64,000 nucleotides of DNA from Catellatospora paridis (GCF_009720365.1 NZ_ML769313.1:482591-546590), one strand, 5' to 3'; shown: positions 25,753-34,505, counted from the first letter of the stretch. The notes: a model not told the origin generated them from the letters alone. A program made the numbers and translations.

Positions 25753-27300
25753 GTGACCCCTGTCGACGTCAGTGTCATCGTCCCGGTCTACAACACGATG
25801 CCCTATCTGCGGCGCTGCATGGACTCGCTGGTGGGGCAGACCCTCGGGCTGAACCGCATGGAGATCATCGCGGTGGACGACGGCTCGACCGACGGCAGCG
25901 CCGCGGAGCTGGCACGCTTCGCCGACCGTTACCCCGGCAGCGTCAAGGTGGTCCGCCAGCCCAACTCGGGCGGCCCGGCCAGCCCCTGCAACCACGGCCT
26001 GCGGCTGGCCACCGGCCGGTTCGTCTTCTTCGTCGGCGCCGACGACTACCTGGGCCCCGAGGCGCTGGAACGCATGGTCGACGCCGCCGACCACCACGGC
26101 GCCGAGGTCGTGCTCGGCAAGACCGTCGGCGTCAACAGCCGCTTCATCTACCAGCAGGTCTTCGCCCGCAACGAGGCCGATATCAGCTTCGCCGGTTCCG
26201 GGCTGCCCTGGTCGCTGGCCAACATCAAGCTGTTCTCCCGCGACCTGATCGAGCGGCACGACATCCGCTACCCCGAGGACATGCCGATCGGCAGCGACTT
26301 CCCGTTCACGCTGGAGGCCTGCCACCGGGCCGCGCGCATCTCGGTCGTCGCCGACTACGACTGCTACTACGCGGTGCGCCGGCTCAACGCCCAGAACGTC
26401 ACCCACCTGAGCAACGCCGCCGACCGGCTCTACTGCATGCGCCGCCTGATGGAGTTCACCGTCGGGCTGATGCCGCCCGGCAAGGACCGCGACGCCGTGC
26501 TGTCCCGGCTGTTCGCGCTCGAGGTCGCCGTCGTGCTGCGCGACGACCTGATCAACGTCGACCGCTCCGTGCAGGAGGCGGTGCACGCCTGCGTACGCGA
26601 GCTCGCCGACCGGCACCTGACCGCCGAGACCGGCGCGGAGCTGGAGGTCGAGACCCGGCTGCGCATCGCCGTCGTGCAGGCCGGCGACGTCGACGACCTG
26701 CTCGCCGTCATCCGCCAGGACGTGCAGCACGGTGTCGCCCCGATCGTCGTCGAGGACGACCGCTGGTATGCCGCCTACCCAGGATTCCGCACCCCGGGCT
26801 CGTCGATCCCGGACGAGGTCTTCGAGATCACCGCGCAGGCGGCCGGCTGGGCCGCGAAGCTCGACGCCACCCAGGCGGTGTGGCGACGCCGGGCCGACGG
26901 CGCGACGGTGCTGGCCATCTCGGCCCGCAGCCCGCTGCCGGACCTGGCCGCGCAGGGCGAGATCCGGGTCCAGGCCGAGGACCTGACCGCGCCGGTCCAG
27001 GTCACCGAGAGCCGCCCGGCGACCGTGGTGCAGGCCGAGTTCGCCGTCGCCGACGTGGTCAACGCCAGCGCCGTCAGCGGGCAGCGCCGCTCGGTGCGGG
27101 TGAGCGTGCACGCGCGCGGTCAGGAGGGCTCCGCGCCGCTGCGCGCCGCCGGCCTGCGCCTGCCGCGACCTCTCATCTGGCGTCGCGGCCTGCGGGTGTA
27201 CGCGATCACCCCGGCCAAGGACCCGTCCGGCCGCCTCATGATCTCCGTCGTCCCGATGACCCCCGGCCGCATCCTGGCCCGCCTCACCCGCCGCCGCTGA
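25753..27300 (+). CDS. GT2-family glycosyltransferase with TarS/TarP-like C-terminal region
   Basis: 515 residues from a GTG at 25753 with GGAGCG upstream. A GT-A domain fills residues 1-230: VSVIVPVYNTMPYLRRCMDSL, VDDGSTDGSAAEL, the DxD-type GADDY, and GSDFPFTLEACHRA as the catalytic-base region. The remaining about 280 residues (a helical linker, then beta-rich domains) are arranged like the trimerising or linker parts of wall-teichoic-acid glycosyltransferases. This suggests glycosylation of a cell-wall polymer, by analogy. No transmembrane helix is evident; the basic C-terminus (RILARLTRRR) may touch the membrane. Confidence 0.8.
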   Translation: MTPVDVSVIVPVYNTMPYLRRCMDSLVGQTLGLNRMEIIAVDDGSTDGSAAELARFADRYPGSVKVVRQPNSGGPASPCNHGLRLATGRFVFFVGADDYLGPEALERMVDAADHHGAEVVLGKTVGVNSRFIYQQVFARNEADISFAGSGLPWSLANIKLFSRDLIERHDIRYPEDMPIGSDFPFTLEACHRAARISVVADYDCYYAVRRLNAQNVTHLSNAADRLYCMRRLMEFTVGLMPPGKDRDAVLSRLFALEVAVVLRDDLINVDRSVQEAVHACVRELADRHLTAETGAELEVETRLRIAVVQAGDVDDLLAVIRQDVQHGVAPIVVEDDRWYAAYPGFRTPGSSIPDEVFEITAQAAGWAAKLDATQAVWRRRADGATVLAISARSPLPDLAAQGEIRVQAEDLTAPVQVTESRPATVVQAEFAVADVVNASAVSGQRRSVRVSVHARGQEGSAPLRAAGLRLPRPLIWRRGLRVYAITPAKDPSGRLMISVVPMTPGRILARLTRRR

Positions 27301-27376
27301 CCCGCCCGCTGCCCGCCCCGCCGCCCCGTCAAGATCGCCTCGCCCGGTCCAGGCCGCCCACCCCGTCAAGATCGTC

Positions 27377-27437
27377 CGACTTGCCGGGCAATCGGGCGTA
27401 TCTTGGGCGCGCATTCGCCCACCTGCCTGGCAAGTCG
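27377..27437. repeat. Nested hairpin with CAAGATCGTC repeats
   Basis: CGACTTGCCGGGCA (27377-27390) faces TGCCTGGCAAGTCG (27424-27437), with an inner GGGCG/CGCCC pair. Just before it, GTCAAGATCG appears twice (27328-27337 and 27365-27374). The rest of the 218-bp gap 27301-27518 has no gene. It may be the terminator of the GT2 gene or a mobile-repeat remnant. Confidence 0.55.
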
Positions 27438-27518
27438 AGTGATCGTGGCGGCGTGCGGGCGCTCCGGCCGGTCGGGAATGCGCTTGCGATCGCCGGACGC
27501 GCTGCAGAGGATCACGGT

Positions 27519-28268
27519 GTGCTGGAGGACGAAGAGGCGCTGGTCGGGAATGTGACCGCCGGTGTGGTGCGGGTGGGGCAGACGGTGCGGCGGCCTGCCG
27601 GGCCGTGGACGGCGGGCGTGGATGCGTTCCTGCTGCACCTGGAGCGAGCGGGGTTCACCGGCGCGCCCCGGGCGCTCGGCCGTGATGAGCAGGGCCGCCA
27701 GGTGCTGGAGTACGTGTCCGGTGAGATCGGCGACGCGACCGGGACCTATTCGGTCTCGGAGCTGGCCGAGATCGGCCGGATGCAACGCGCGCTGCACGAC
27801 GCCGCGGCGGCCTTCGTCCCCGATGCCGGGACCCGGTGGGAGACGCCGATCCCGCCCGACCGTACCGAACTGGTCTGCCACAACGACGTCGCGCCCTGGA
27901 ACCTGGTGCGCGCCGACCACGGCTGGGTGCTGATCGACTGGGACGGCGCGGCGCCGAGTTCCCGGCTGTGGGACCTGGCGTACGCGGCGCAGAGCATGGC
28001 GGGGATGAGCCCGCGCCGAGAGCCGGCGGAGTCGGCCGCCCGGCTGCGCGCCTACACCGACGGCTACGGTCTCGACCCCGCGCAGGGTCCGGAACTGGCC
28101 GCGCTGCTCGGCCGCCGGGCGCGGGCCATGTACGACCTGCTGGAGACCGGATTCCGGGAGAACCGGCAGCCCTGGGCGCGAATCTTCACCGAGGACGGCC
28201 CGTACTGGCGCGACACCGCCGCCTACCTGGACCGGCACACGGCAGTCTGGGCCGCCGCGCTCGCCTGA
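27519..28268 (+). CDS. APH-like phosphotransferase
   Basis: 249 residues from a GTG at 27519. The protein-kinase-like aminoglycoside phosphotransferase fold is marked by the catalytic loop HNDVAPWN (HxDxxxxN) and the metal-binding VLIDWDGAAP. The N-lobe is short and lacks a clear glycine loop (GEIG..). Such proteins include antibiotic kinases and small-metabolite kinases, and nothing here selects between these. AGAGG lies nine bases upstream of the start. Confidence 0.75.
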   Translation: MLEDEEALVGNVTAGVVRVGQTVRRPAGPWTAGVDAFLLHLERAGFTGAPRALGRDEQGRQVLEYVSGEIGDATGTYSVSELAEIGRMQRALHDAAAAFVPDAGTRWETPIPPDRTELVCHNDVAPWNLVRADHGWVLIDWDGAAPSSRLWDLAYAAQSMAGMSPRREPAESAARLRAYTDGYGLDPAQGPELAALLGRRARAMYDLLETGFRENRQPWARIFTEDGPYWRDTAAYLDRHTAVWAAALA

Positions 28269-28289
28269 GCTGTCGCGCGGTGCGCCGCG

Positions 28290-29258
28290 TCAGCGTTCGT
28301 CGAGGCCGCGCAGGATCGCCGCCTCCCGTTCCGGGCCGAGGCCGTCGGCCGGCACCGGGCCCGGAGTCGAGGCCAGCCAGGCCCAGGTGGCGGCGACGGT
28401 CTGCGCGATCGGACGGCAGCCCAGACCGGCCGCGTGCGCGCGCTCGGCGTCGGTTTCGTGCAGACCGCGTACAGCGCTGTCCGCCGGCACCCAGATCGGC
28501 AGCTCGGACCAGGGCTGCACACCGGCCGCAAGGACCGCGGCGGGCGGGACCCAGCGCAGCCGGGCCCGGCAACCGGTCGCGTCGGCGCACGCCGCCAGCA
28601 GCGCCCCCATCGTGGTGTGGCCGGGTCGGCTGACCACGTTGTAGGTCCCGCCGAGCCCGGCGTGCGCGGCGTCGAGCAGCCAACCGGCGAGATCCCGCAC
28701 GTCGATGTACTGCAGTGGCAGGTCGGGTGGTCCGGGGACCGGCACGTCACCGCCGCGGGCCAGCCTGCGCAGCCACCAGACGAGGCGTTCGGGCTGCTCG
28801 TGCGGACCGAGGATCAGGCCGGGCCGGGCGACCAGCGCCCGGTCGCCGAACGTGTCGCGCACCGCCTGCTCGGCGGCCGCCTTGACCGCGCCCAGGGTTG
28901 AGCCGTCGGTGCCCGTCAGCGGCGACTGCTCCGTGAGGCCCCAGGTCGACAGGTCGCGGTAGACGGAGCGGCTCGACACGTGGACGTAGCGGCTGCAGGC
29001 CGGTTCCAGGGCGGTCGCGGCGAGAGCGGCGACGTGTGGCGCACCGTCCCAGGTGTCCACGACCGCGTCCCAGGTCCGGTGGGTGAGCGGGGCGAGATCG
29101 GCGACCTGGGTGCGGTCGCCGCGCACGGAGGCGGCCCCGGCCGGCGGGGCACCCGATACGCCGCGGTGGAACGCGGTGACCTGCCAGCCGCGGCCGACGG
29201 CGTCGGCGGCGAGCGCCCGGCCGAGGAAGCGGGTGCCGCCGAGGATCAGCAGTCGCAT
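28290..29258 (-). CDS. NAD(P)-dependent extended-SDR-like epimerase/reductase
   Basis: 322 residues with an N-terminal Rossmann fold (MRLLILGGTRFLGRALAA, GGTxFLG motif), the strand YVHVSSRSVY, and DVRDLAGWLLDAA with GTYNVVSRPG typical of extended SDRs. At the expected YxxxK site the sequence reads LGAVKAAAE: the lysine is present but the catalytic tyrosine is replaced by leucine. Either another residue supplies the acid or the protein binds rather than reduces. It is divergent from the PadR gene across 96 bp. Confidence 0.75.
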   Translation of the reverse strand: MRLLILGGTRFLGRALAADAVGRGWQVTAFHRGVSGAPPAGAASVRGDRTQVADLAPLTHRTWDAVVDTWDGAPHVAALAATALEPACSRYVHVSSRSVYRDLSTWGLTEQSPLTGTDGSTLGAVKAAAEQAVRDTFGDRALVARPGLILGPHEQPERLVWWLRRLARGGDVPVPGPPDLPLQYIDVRDLAGWLLDAAHAGLGGTYNVVSRPGHTTMGALLAACADATGCRARLRWVPPAAVLAAGVQPWSELPIWVPADSAVRGLHETDAERAHAAGLGCRPIAQTVAATWAWLASTPGPVPADGLGPEREAAILRGLDER

Positions 29259-29313
29259 ACGCGGCAGGTTAGCGGGTCGGCGACAGGTGGCGCGGCCCTT
29301 GCTCGGATGCGTA

Positions 29314-29329
29314 TACTCGGGGACGAGTA
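29314..29329 (+). promoter_or_regulatory. PadR-type operator palindrome
   Basis: TACTCG-GGGA-CGAGTA is a perfect inverted repeat 26 bp before the PadR start codon at 29355. PadR repressors usually bind a dyad in their own promoter, so autoregulation is likely. The divergent reductase promoter lies within 60 bp. Confidence 0.6.
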
Positions 29330-29354
29330 ATCAAGACGAAGGGTGGCGGCGGGC

Positions 29355-30008
29355 GTGGCGAAGCGGCGCAAGGTCGGCAATCTGATGGCGCTGGCCGTGC
29401 TGTCCGCGCTCGTCCAGCGGCCCATGCACCCGTACCAGATGGCCTCGGTCCTGCGTGAGCACGGCAAGGACCAGAACATGAAGATCAAGTGGGGTTCGCT
29501 CTACACGGTCGTGCAGAACCTGGAGAAGCACGGCCTGATCGAGGCCACCGAGAGCACGCGCCAGGGCGGCCGCCCGGAGCGGACCGTCTACGGCATCACC
29601 GAGGCGGGCCGAGTCGAGCTGACCGACTGGGTGCGCGAGCTGCTGGCCACGCCGGAGCAGGAGCAGTCGCGGTTCACGGCCGCGCTGTCGGTCATGGCGG
29701 TGCTGTCGCCCGCCGAGTCGGCCGACCTGCTCGCGCAGCGGCTCACCGCGCTGGAGAAGGGGCTCGCCGCCCGCCGCGCGGCCCTGGCCGAGGCGGCCCG
29801 CGAAGTGCCGCGGCTGTTCCTCGTCGAGGAGGAGTACGAGCTCGCCGTCGCCGACGCCGAGGTCGGCTTCGTGCGCGGCCTGCTCGGCGAGCTGACCTCG
29901 GGAACGTTCCCGGGCCTGGCGGACTGGCAGGTCTTCAGCGAGACCGGGGTCGTCCCGCCGGAGCTGGCCGAGCTGATGGAGAGGGGGCTGCACCCGCAGC
30001 AACCCTGA
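29355..30008 (+). CDS. PadR-family transcriptional regulator
   Basis: 217 residues from GTG 29355 (221 if GTG 29343 is used). The PadR winged helix is clear: LMALAVLSALVQRPMHPYQMASVLREHGKD, GSLYTVVQNLEKHGLIE, GRPERTVYGITEAGR. A C-terminal helical dimerisation domain follows. PadR proteins repress genes for phenolic or toxic compound handling. The next gene on the same strand is a flavin monooxygenase, a natural target. I prefer the second GTG because it gives the common MAKRRKVGN start of this subfamily. A hairpin at 30014-30051 follows. Confidence 0.85.
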   Translation: MAKRRKVGNLMALAVLSALVQRPMHPYQMASVLREHGKDQNMKIKWGSLYTVVQNLEKHGLIEATESTRQGGRPERTVYGITEAGRVELTDWVRELLATPEQEQSRFTAALSVMAVLSPAESADLLAQRLTALEKGLAARRAALAEAAREVPRLFLVEEEYELAVADAEVGFVRGLLGELTSGTFPGLADWQVFSETGVVPPELAELMERGLHPQQP

Positions 30009-30013
30009 AGAGC

Positions 30014-30051
30014 GGTCCCCGGCGGCGTGCGCCAACACGCCACCGGAGACC
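30014..30051 (+). terminator. Hairpin after the PadR gene
   Basis: GGTCCCCGGCGGCGTG (30014-30029) pairs with CACGCCACCGGAGACC (30036-30051) at 14 of 16 positions with a 6-base loop. It would end the PadR transcript before the monooxygenase gene, so the latter probably has its own promoter. Confidence 0.55.
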
Positions 30052-30196
30052 TCAACCCTCGCACCGCACCGCAGGGGCCCGGCCACGAGAGGTGGCAACC
30101 AAAGGATAGCCGGGCTCCCCTGCCCGTTCGGTGTGCACCGATCCGAACCCGAGCCGGTCGACCGACCGGCCGGCTACCCCTGGGGAGCAGACAGTC

Positions 30197-31408
30197 ATGA
30201 CGAAGGTGAAGACGGCACTGGTCGTGGGCGGCGGCATCGCCGGCCCGGTGGCCGCGATGGCCCTGCAGCAGGCGGGCATCGAAGCGCGCCTGTACGAGGC
30301 GTACGGCAGCACGGCCGAGAACGTCGGCGGAGGACTGAGCATCGCGCCCAACGGCCTGGCCGCGCTGAAGGTGATCGGCGCGGACGAGGTGGTACGCGCG
30401 ATCGGCCTGCCCATGTCCAGCATCGTGATCCACAGCTGGACCGGCAAGCGGCTGGCCGAGTTCGGCGGGCCGAGCGGCATGGAACCGCAGCGGTTCGTGA
30501 TGCGGCCCGACCTCTACCGGGCGCTGTACGGCGAAGCCGCCCGCCGCGGCATCGCCGTCGAGCACGGCAAGCGCCTGGTCTCCGCAGATCACCTGGGCTC
30601 GCCGACCGCGCCCTCGGGCGTGCGCGCCCACTTCGCGGACGGCACCGCCGCCGAGGCGGACGTCCTGATCGGCGCGGACGGCATCCGCTCCACGGTGCGT
30701 ACGGTCATCGACCCGTCCGCGCCCCAGCCCCGCTACACCGGCCTGCTCGGCTTCGGCGGCTGGTCGACCGGCACCGGCCTGCCGAGCACGGGCGACGCGA
30801 TGTACATGATGTTCGGCAAGCGCGCGTTCTTCGGATACCAGGTGTTCGACGACGGGCGCTGCGGCTGGTTCGCCAACCTGCCGCACCCGCAGCCGATGTC
30901 CTGGGCGCAGGCCAACCGGACCAGCCCGCGGGAGTGGATGCGGCAGCTCACCGAGGCGTTCACCGACGACCGGATGCCGGTGCTCGACATCCTGCGCGCG
31001 TCCGAGGAGTCCGAGTTCGTCGCGATCGGCGGCATGGAGGACATCCCGCGCGTGCCGCACTGGCGCCGCGGCCGGATGGTGCTGGTCGGCGACGCCGCGC
31101 ATGCCACGTCGCCGTCGTCGGGCCAGGGCGCCTCGCTGGCCGCGGAGAGCGCGGTGCAGCTCGCCCGCTGCCTGCGCGACCTGCCCGCCGAGCAGGCGTT
31201 CGCGGCGTACGAGCGGTTGCGCCGGGAGCGGGTCGAGCGCATCATCGCGGCGGCGGCACGTACCAACAGCGACAAGGCCGCGGGCCCACTGGCCCGGGTG
31301 CTGCGCGACGCGCTGCTGCCCACGGCGATGAAGCTGCTGGCCAAGCCGGAGAAGATGGCCTGGCAGTTCGACCACCGCATCGACTGGGCGGCCCGCGTCA
31401 CGGCCTGA
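30197..31408 (+). CDS. FAD-dependent aromatic monooxygenase (PHBH family)
   Basis: 403 residues. The GxGxxG dinucleotide site is VVGGGIAGPVAAMAL near the N-terminus, the DG motif is VLIGADGIRSTVR, and the GD motif is MVLVGDAAHATSPSSGQGASLAAESA. These three identify class A flavin monooxygenases, which hydroxylate aromatic or polyketide substrates with NAD(P)H and O2. The ATG at 30197 follows GGGGAG. With the PadR regulator just upstream it probably forms an inducible detoxification or tailoring unit. Confidence 0.88.
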   Translation: MTKVKTALVVGGGIAGPVAAMALQQAGIEARLYEAYGSTAENVGGGLSIAPNGLAALKVIGADEVVRAIGLPMSSIVIHSWTGKRLAEFGGPSGMEPQRFVMRPDLYRALYGEAARRGIAVEHGKRLVSADHLGSPTAPSGVRAHFADGTAAEADVLIGADGIRSTVRTVIDPSAPQPRYTGLLGFGGWSTGTGLPSTGDAMYMMFGKRAFFGYQVFDDGRCGWFANLPHPQPMSWAQANRTSPREWMRQLTEAFTDDRMPVLDILRASEESEFVAIGGMEDIPRVPHWRRGRMVLVGDAAHATSPSSGQGASLAAESAVQLARCLRDLPAEQAFAAYERLRRERVERIIAAAARTNSDKAAGPLARVLRDALLPTAMKLLAKPEKMAWQFDHRIDWAARVTA

Positions 31409-31519
31409 CCCGGCGGCCGCACCGAACGCCGGTCCGGGCGCTTGCCGATCGGCAGCCGGTCCCGGCGCGATCGGCGAACGACATCGACCCAGCTACCTAG
31501 GACACCGTAGGGGCGGTGT

Positions 31520-31562
31520 GCCAGGGCACCTGCCGTTCCGTGAGAACGGTCGGTGCCCTGGC
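31520..31562 (+). terminator. Two-part hairpin between monooxygenase and glycosidase genes
   Basis: GCCAGGGCACC (31520-31530) pairs perfectly with GGTGCCCTGGC (31552-31562). Inside, CCGTTC (31533-31538) pairs with GAACGG (31544-31549). It probably terminates the monooxygenase transcript, or folds in the leader of the glycosidase gene. Confidence 0.55.
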
Positions 31563-31599
31563 GTGCCGCGTTCATCCGCGGCGGCTAGGGTGTCGCCTC

Positions 31600-32658
31600 G
31601 TGGACGAGACCTCGCAGCGGCAACCGGGCAGGCACGTGCGGCGCGACCACAGGAAGCTGTGGCTGGCGGTGGCGCTGGTGGTGGCGGTCCTGATCGGAGG
31701 CTCCTTCGCGGCGGTCCGGCTGTGGAGCGGAGAACAGCCGAGCGCGGCGGCCGAGCCGGGGGAGCCTGCGGCGGTGACCCAGGGCGCGGCGGATCCGGCG
31801 GTGTCCGGTGCCGCGTCGGCGGGGCCGTCGGCGAGCGCGTCCGCCACACCGCGGCCGTCGGCGTCGCCGAGCACGAAGACGTCACCGAGTCCGCAGGCTC
31901 AGCCCGGCGGCCCGGCTAAGACGTCGGCCAAGAAGGGCGTCAGCGTATGGGACTCCGTCGGGCTGAAGGCGGCGCTGACCGACGTGCGGGCGAGCTGGTA
32001 CTACAACTGGTCCGCGGGCCCGAGCAAGGACGCGGGCACCAGCGCCGCGTTCGTGCCGATGATCTGGGGCGAGAAGTCGGTGACCGACGCCGAGCTGGCG
32101 CGGGCGAAGAAGTCGGGCAAGGTGCTGCTGGGCTTCAACGAGCCCGACTTCGCCAGCCAGGCCAACATGACCGTCGAGCGCGCCCTGGACCTGTGGCCGC
32201 GGCTGCAGGCGACCGGCCTGCGGATGGGCAGCCCGGCCGTCGCGGTCGGCGCGGACAAGGCGGGCGGCTGGCTGGACCGGTTCCTCAGCGGGGCCAAGGC
32301 GCGCGGCTACCGGGTCGATTTCATCACCGTGCACTGGTACGGCGCGGACTTCTCCGCGGCCGCGGTCGGGCACCTGAGGAACTACCTGCAGGCCGTGTAC
32401 CAGCGTTACCGGATGCCGATCTGGGTCACCGAGTACGCACTGATCAAGTGGGGGGCGAACGGGGCGGTGTACCCGAGCGACGCGCAGCAGTCGGCGTTCG
32501 TCACCGGCTCGACGAAGATGATGCAGGGCCTGTCCTACGTGGAGCGTTACGCGTGGTTCGCGCTGCCCTGGCCGACCGAGGGCCACCAGGGCACCGCGCT
32601 CTACCGCGACGGGGACAGCCCGACCGCGGCCGGCCGGGCGTATCGCGCGGCAGGCTAG
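31600..32658 (+). CDS. Membrane-anchored GH128-like glycosidase (glycosyl hydrolase catalytic core)
   Basis: 352 residues from a GTG at 31600 (weak AGGG upstream). A basic N-terminus and one transmembrane helix (KLWLAVALVVAVLIGGSFAAVRLW) lead into a long Ala/Ser/Pro linker (about 50-110). A TIM-barrel domain then follows with KVLLGFNEPDF (acid/base Glu) and MPIWVTEYALIKWG (nucleophile Glu), and FITVHWYG between them. These match the Glyco_hydro_cc/GH128 family, which includes endo-beta-1,3-glucanases. It would work at the cell surface, anchored by the helix. Confidence 0.8.
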   Translation: MDETSQRQPGRHVRRDHRKLWLAVALVVAVLIGGSFAAVRLWSGEQPSAAAEPGEPAAVTQGAADPAVSGAASAGPSASASATPRPSASPSTKTSPSPQAQPGGPAKTSAKKGVSVWDSVGLKAALTDVRASWYYNWSAGPSKDAGTSAAFVPMIWGEKSVTDAELARAKKSGKVLLGFNEPDFASQANMTVERALDLWPRLQATGLRMGSPAVAVGADKAGGWLDRFLSGAKARGYRVDFITVHWYGADFSAAAVGHLRNYLQAVYQRYRMPIWVTEYALIKWGANGAVYPSDAQQSAFVTGSTKMMQGLSYVERYAWFALPWPTEGHQGTALYRDGDSPTAAGRAYRAAG

Positions 32659-32666
32659 CCGGCGCG

Positions 32667-32954
32667 TCAGTCGCTCGGGTCGGCGAAGCCGTCGCCGACC
32701 GCCGCCAGTGCCAGCACCGCGCCCAGTGCGGCGAGGAAGCCGCCGCCCGGTGCGCCCGTCGCGAACAGGAACACGGCCAGCGCGAACCCGGTGAGGCTCA
32801 GCGCGATCCGCAGACCGGACCGGCGCCGCTTGCGGTATTCGGCGGGCGGACGCGGTTCGCCGGCGCCGAGCCCGAGCGCGAAGTGCGGGTCCTCCGCGCG
32901 GGTGCGCTCGGCCAGCTCCGCGAGCCGACTCTCCTCCTCCGGGCCGAGTGCCAC
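32667..32954 (-). CDS. DUF3040 small membrane protein
   Basis: 95 residues from a GTG at 32954. The N-terminus MALGPEEESRLAELAERTRAEDPHFA is the DUF3040 hallmark, followed by a basic stretch (YRKRRRSG) and two transmembrane helices. DUF3040 proteins are actinobacterial and often lie near cell-division or wall genes, but no such link is visible here. The gene converges on the glycosidase gene with an 8-bp gap. Confidence 0.8.
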   Translation of the reverse strand: MALGPEEESRLAELAERTRAEDPHFALGLGAGEPRPPAEYRKRRRSGLRIALSLTGFALAVFLFATGAPGGGFLAALGAVLALAAVGDGFADPSD

Positions 32955-33062
32955 CCGACCTCACCCCATCCCCGTCGACATGTTCGCGCCGCCGGCGGCC
33001 GAAACGCGCCGCGGGGCACCGACCCATCATGGTCGCGGCAGGCAAACTCCGCGTCCGGGCGG

Positions 33063-33662
33063 TCAGCCCGCCTTGCGTATGGCGGCGATGAACTCCCTGA
33101 TCAGAGCCTCGCTCTTGACGCCGCGGGCGGACTCGACGCCGCTGGACACGTCCACGCCGCCCGCACCGGACAGCGCGACCGCGTCGGCGACCGTGTCGAC
33201 GCTCAGCCCGCCCGCGAGGATCCAGCCCTCGCCCAGGCCGCGCTCGCGCAGCAGCGCGTAGTCCCACGCGCCGCCCGAGCCCGGCTCGGTCGCGTCGACC
33301 AGCAGCAGGTCCTCGCCGTACGCGCCGATGCGCAGCTCCGGAGCTTCGTAGCTGGTCGCCCGCACGAGGGTCAGGCCGAGGTCGGCGACGGCCGCGAAGT
33401 CGGCCCGGGAGTAGTCGCCGTGCAGCTGCAGCGCCCGCAGGCCGGTGTCGCGGACCAGGTCCCGTACGGTCGCGACATCCGCCCCGGCGACGACGGCGAC
33501 GGTCAGCACGTGCGGCGGGACGGCCTCCGCGAGCCGTCGCGCGGTGTCCGGGGTCACCTGGCGTGGGCTGCGGGTCAGCACGAAACCGACCGCGTCCGCG
33601 CCGGCGTCCACGGCGGCGGCGACGGTCTCGGCGGTGGACAGTCCGCAGATCTTCACGAACAC
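33063..33662 (-). CDS. trpF: Phosphoribosylanthranilate isomerase
   Basis: 199 residues from a GTG at 33662 with GGAGG six bases upstream. The active-site cysteine is C6 in VKICGLS. GFVLTRSPRQVTP, LRALQLHGDY, LLLVDATEPGSGGAWDY (catalytic Asp) and GVDVSSGVESARGVKS complete the TrpF signature. It isomerises N-(5-phosphoribosyl)anthranilate in tryptophan synthesis. It is not near other trp genes; the gene before it, 12 bp away on the same strand, is an alpha/beta hydrolase. Many actinobacteria lack TrpF because the bifunctional HisA/PriA enzyme covers this step, so its presence is notable. Confidence 0.92.
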   Translation of the reverse strand: MFVKICGLSTAETVAAAVDAGADAVGFVLTRSPRQVTPDTARRLAEAVPPHVLTVAVVAGADVATVRDLVRDTGLRALQLHGDYSRADFAAVADLGLTLVRATSYEAPELRIGAYGEDLLLVDATEPGSGGAWDYALLRERGLGEGWILAGGLSVDTVADAVALSGAGGVDVSSGVESARGVKSEALIREFIAAIRKAG

Positions 33663-33674
33663 GATGACCTCCGG

Positions 33675-34505
33675 TCAGGCTTGCGCGGCGATGCGGGCCA
33701 GGATCTCGCGGGCCGTGTCGTCGGGCGCCTCGTCCGGGATCCAGTGGCTGACCCCGGGCAGGGTGACGAAGCGGTAGTCGCCGGTGACGTAGTCGGCGCA
33801 GCTCTCGGCCGCCTTCGGCCCGATCGCCCAGTCGCCGTCGCTCCACAGGAACGTGGTCGGCACCGCGACCCGGCCGGCCGGGGCGAAGCCGGAGCCCAGC
33901 GTCAGCGCCCGGTACCAGTTCAGGCCGCCGGTGAGCCGGGCGCGGTCCAGCATCGGGGTGACGAAGCGCTCGACCCGCTCGGCGGGCACGCCGGTGAAGA
34001 TCTCCCGCAGCCGTTGGCCGTCGTGCTCCAGCAGCAGGTCCTCGGCCTTGCCCTCCTGCTGGAACAGTCCGATGTAGGCCGAGCGCTGCTGCTGGTCGGG
34101 GTCGGTGGCGATGGTCTTGGCGAACGCCACCGGATGAGGCACGGAGAGGGCGGTGAGGGTGCGCACCCGGTCGGCGTGCGCGGCGGCCAGGTGCCAGGCG
34201 ACCACGGCGCCCCAGTCGTGGCCGACCACGTGTGCCCGGTCCACGCCCAGCGCGTCGAGCACCGCGAGCGCGTCGGCGACGCACTCGCCCATGGCGTAGT
34301 CGGCGACGGCGGTGGGGCGCGCGCCGGGGGAGTAGCCGCGCTGGTCGAACGCGTAGGTGCGTACGCCGGCGTCGTGCAGGCGGTCGGCGACCGGCTCCCA
34401 CTCGCCCGCGTGCTGCGGGAAGCCGTGCAGCAGCAGTGCCACCGGCCCGTCCGCCGGGCCGCCCGCGTGGAGGTCGAACACCAGGTCCCGTGCCGTGATC
34501 TGCAT
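33675..34505 (-). CDS. Alpha/beta hydrolase, epoxide-hydrolase/dehalogenase-like
   Basis: 276 residues beginning MQITARDLVFDL. The oxyanion motif is HGFPQ. The nucleophile elbow is VVGHDWGAVVAW, so the nucleophile is Asp, not Ser, as in epoxide hydrolases and haloalkane dehalogenases. The catalytic His is in GVSHWIPDEAP. A cap region with LNWYRAL carries a possible epoxide-orienting Tyr. It is transcribed with trpF immediately downstream. The substrate is unknown. Confidence 0.8.
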   Translation of the reverse strand: MQITARDLVFDLHAGGPADGPVALLLHGFPQHAGEWEPVADRLHDAGVRTYAFDQRGYSPGARPTAVADYAMGECVADALAVLDALGVDRAHVVGHDWGAVVAWHLAAAHADRVRTLTALSVPHPVAFAKTIATDPDQQQRSAYIGLFQQEGKAEDLLLEHDGQRLREIFTGVPAERVERFVTPMLDRARLTGGLNWYRALTLGSGFAPAGRVAVPTTFLWSDGDWAIGPKAAESCADYVTGDYRFVTLPGVSHWIPDEAPDDTAREILARIAAQA

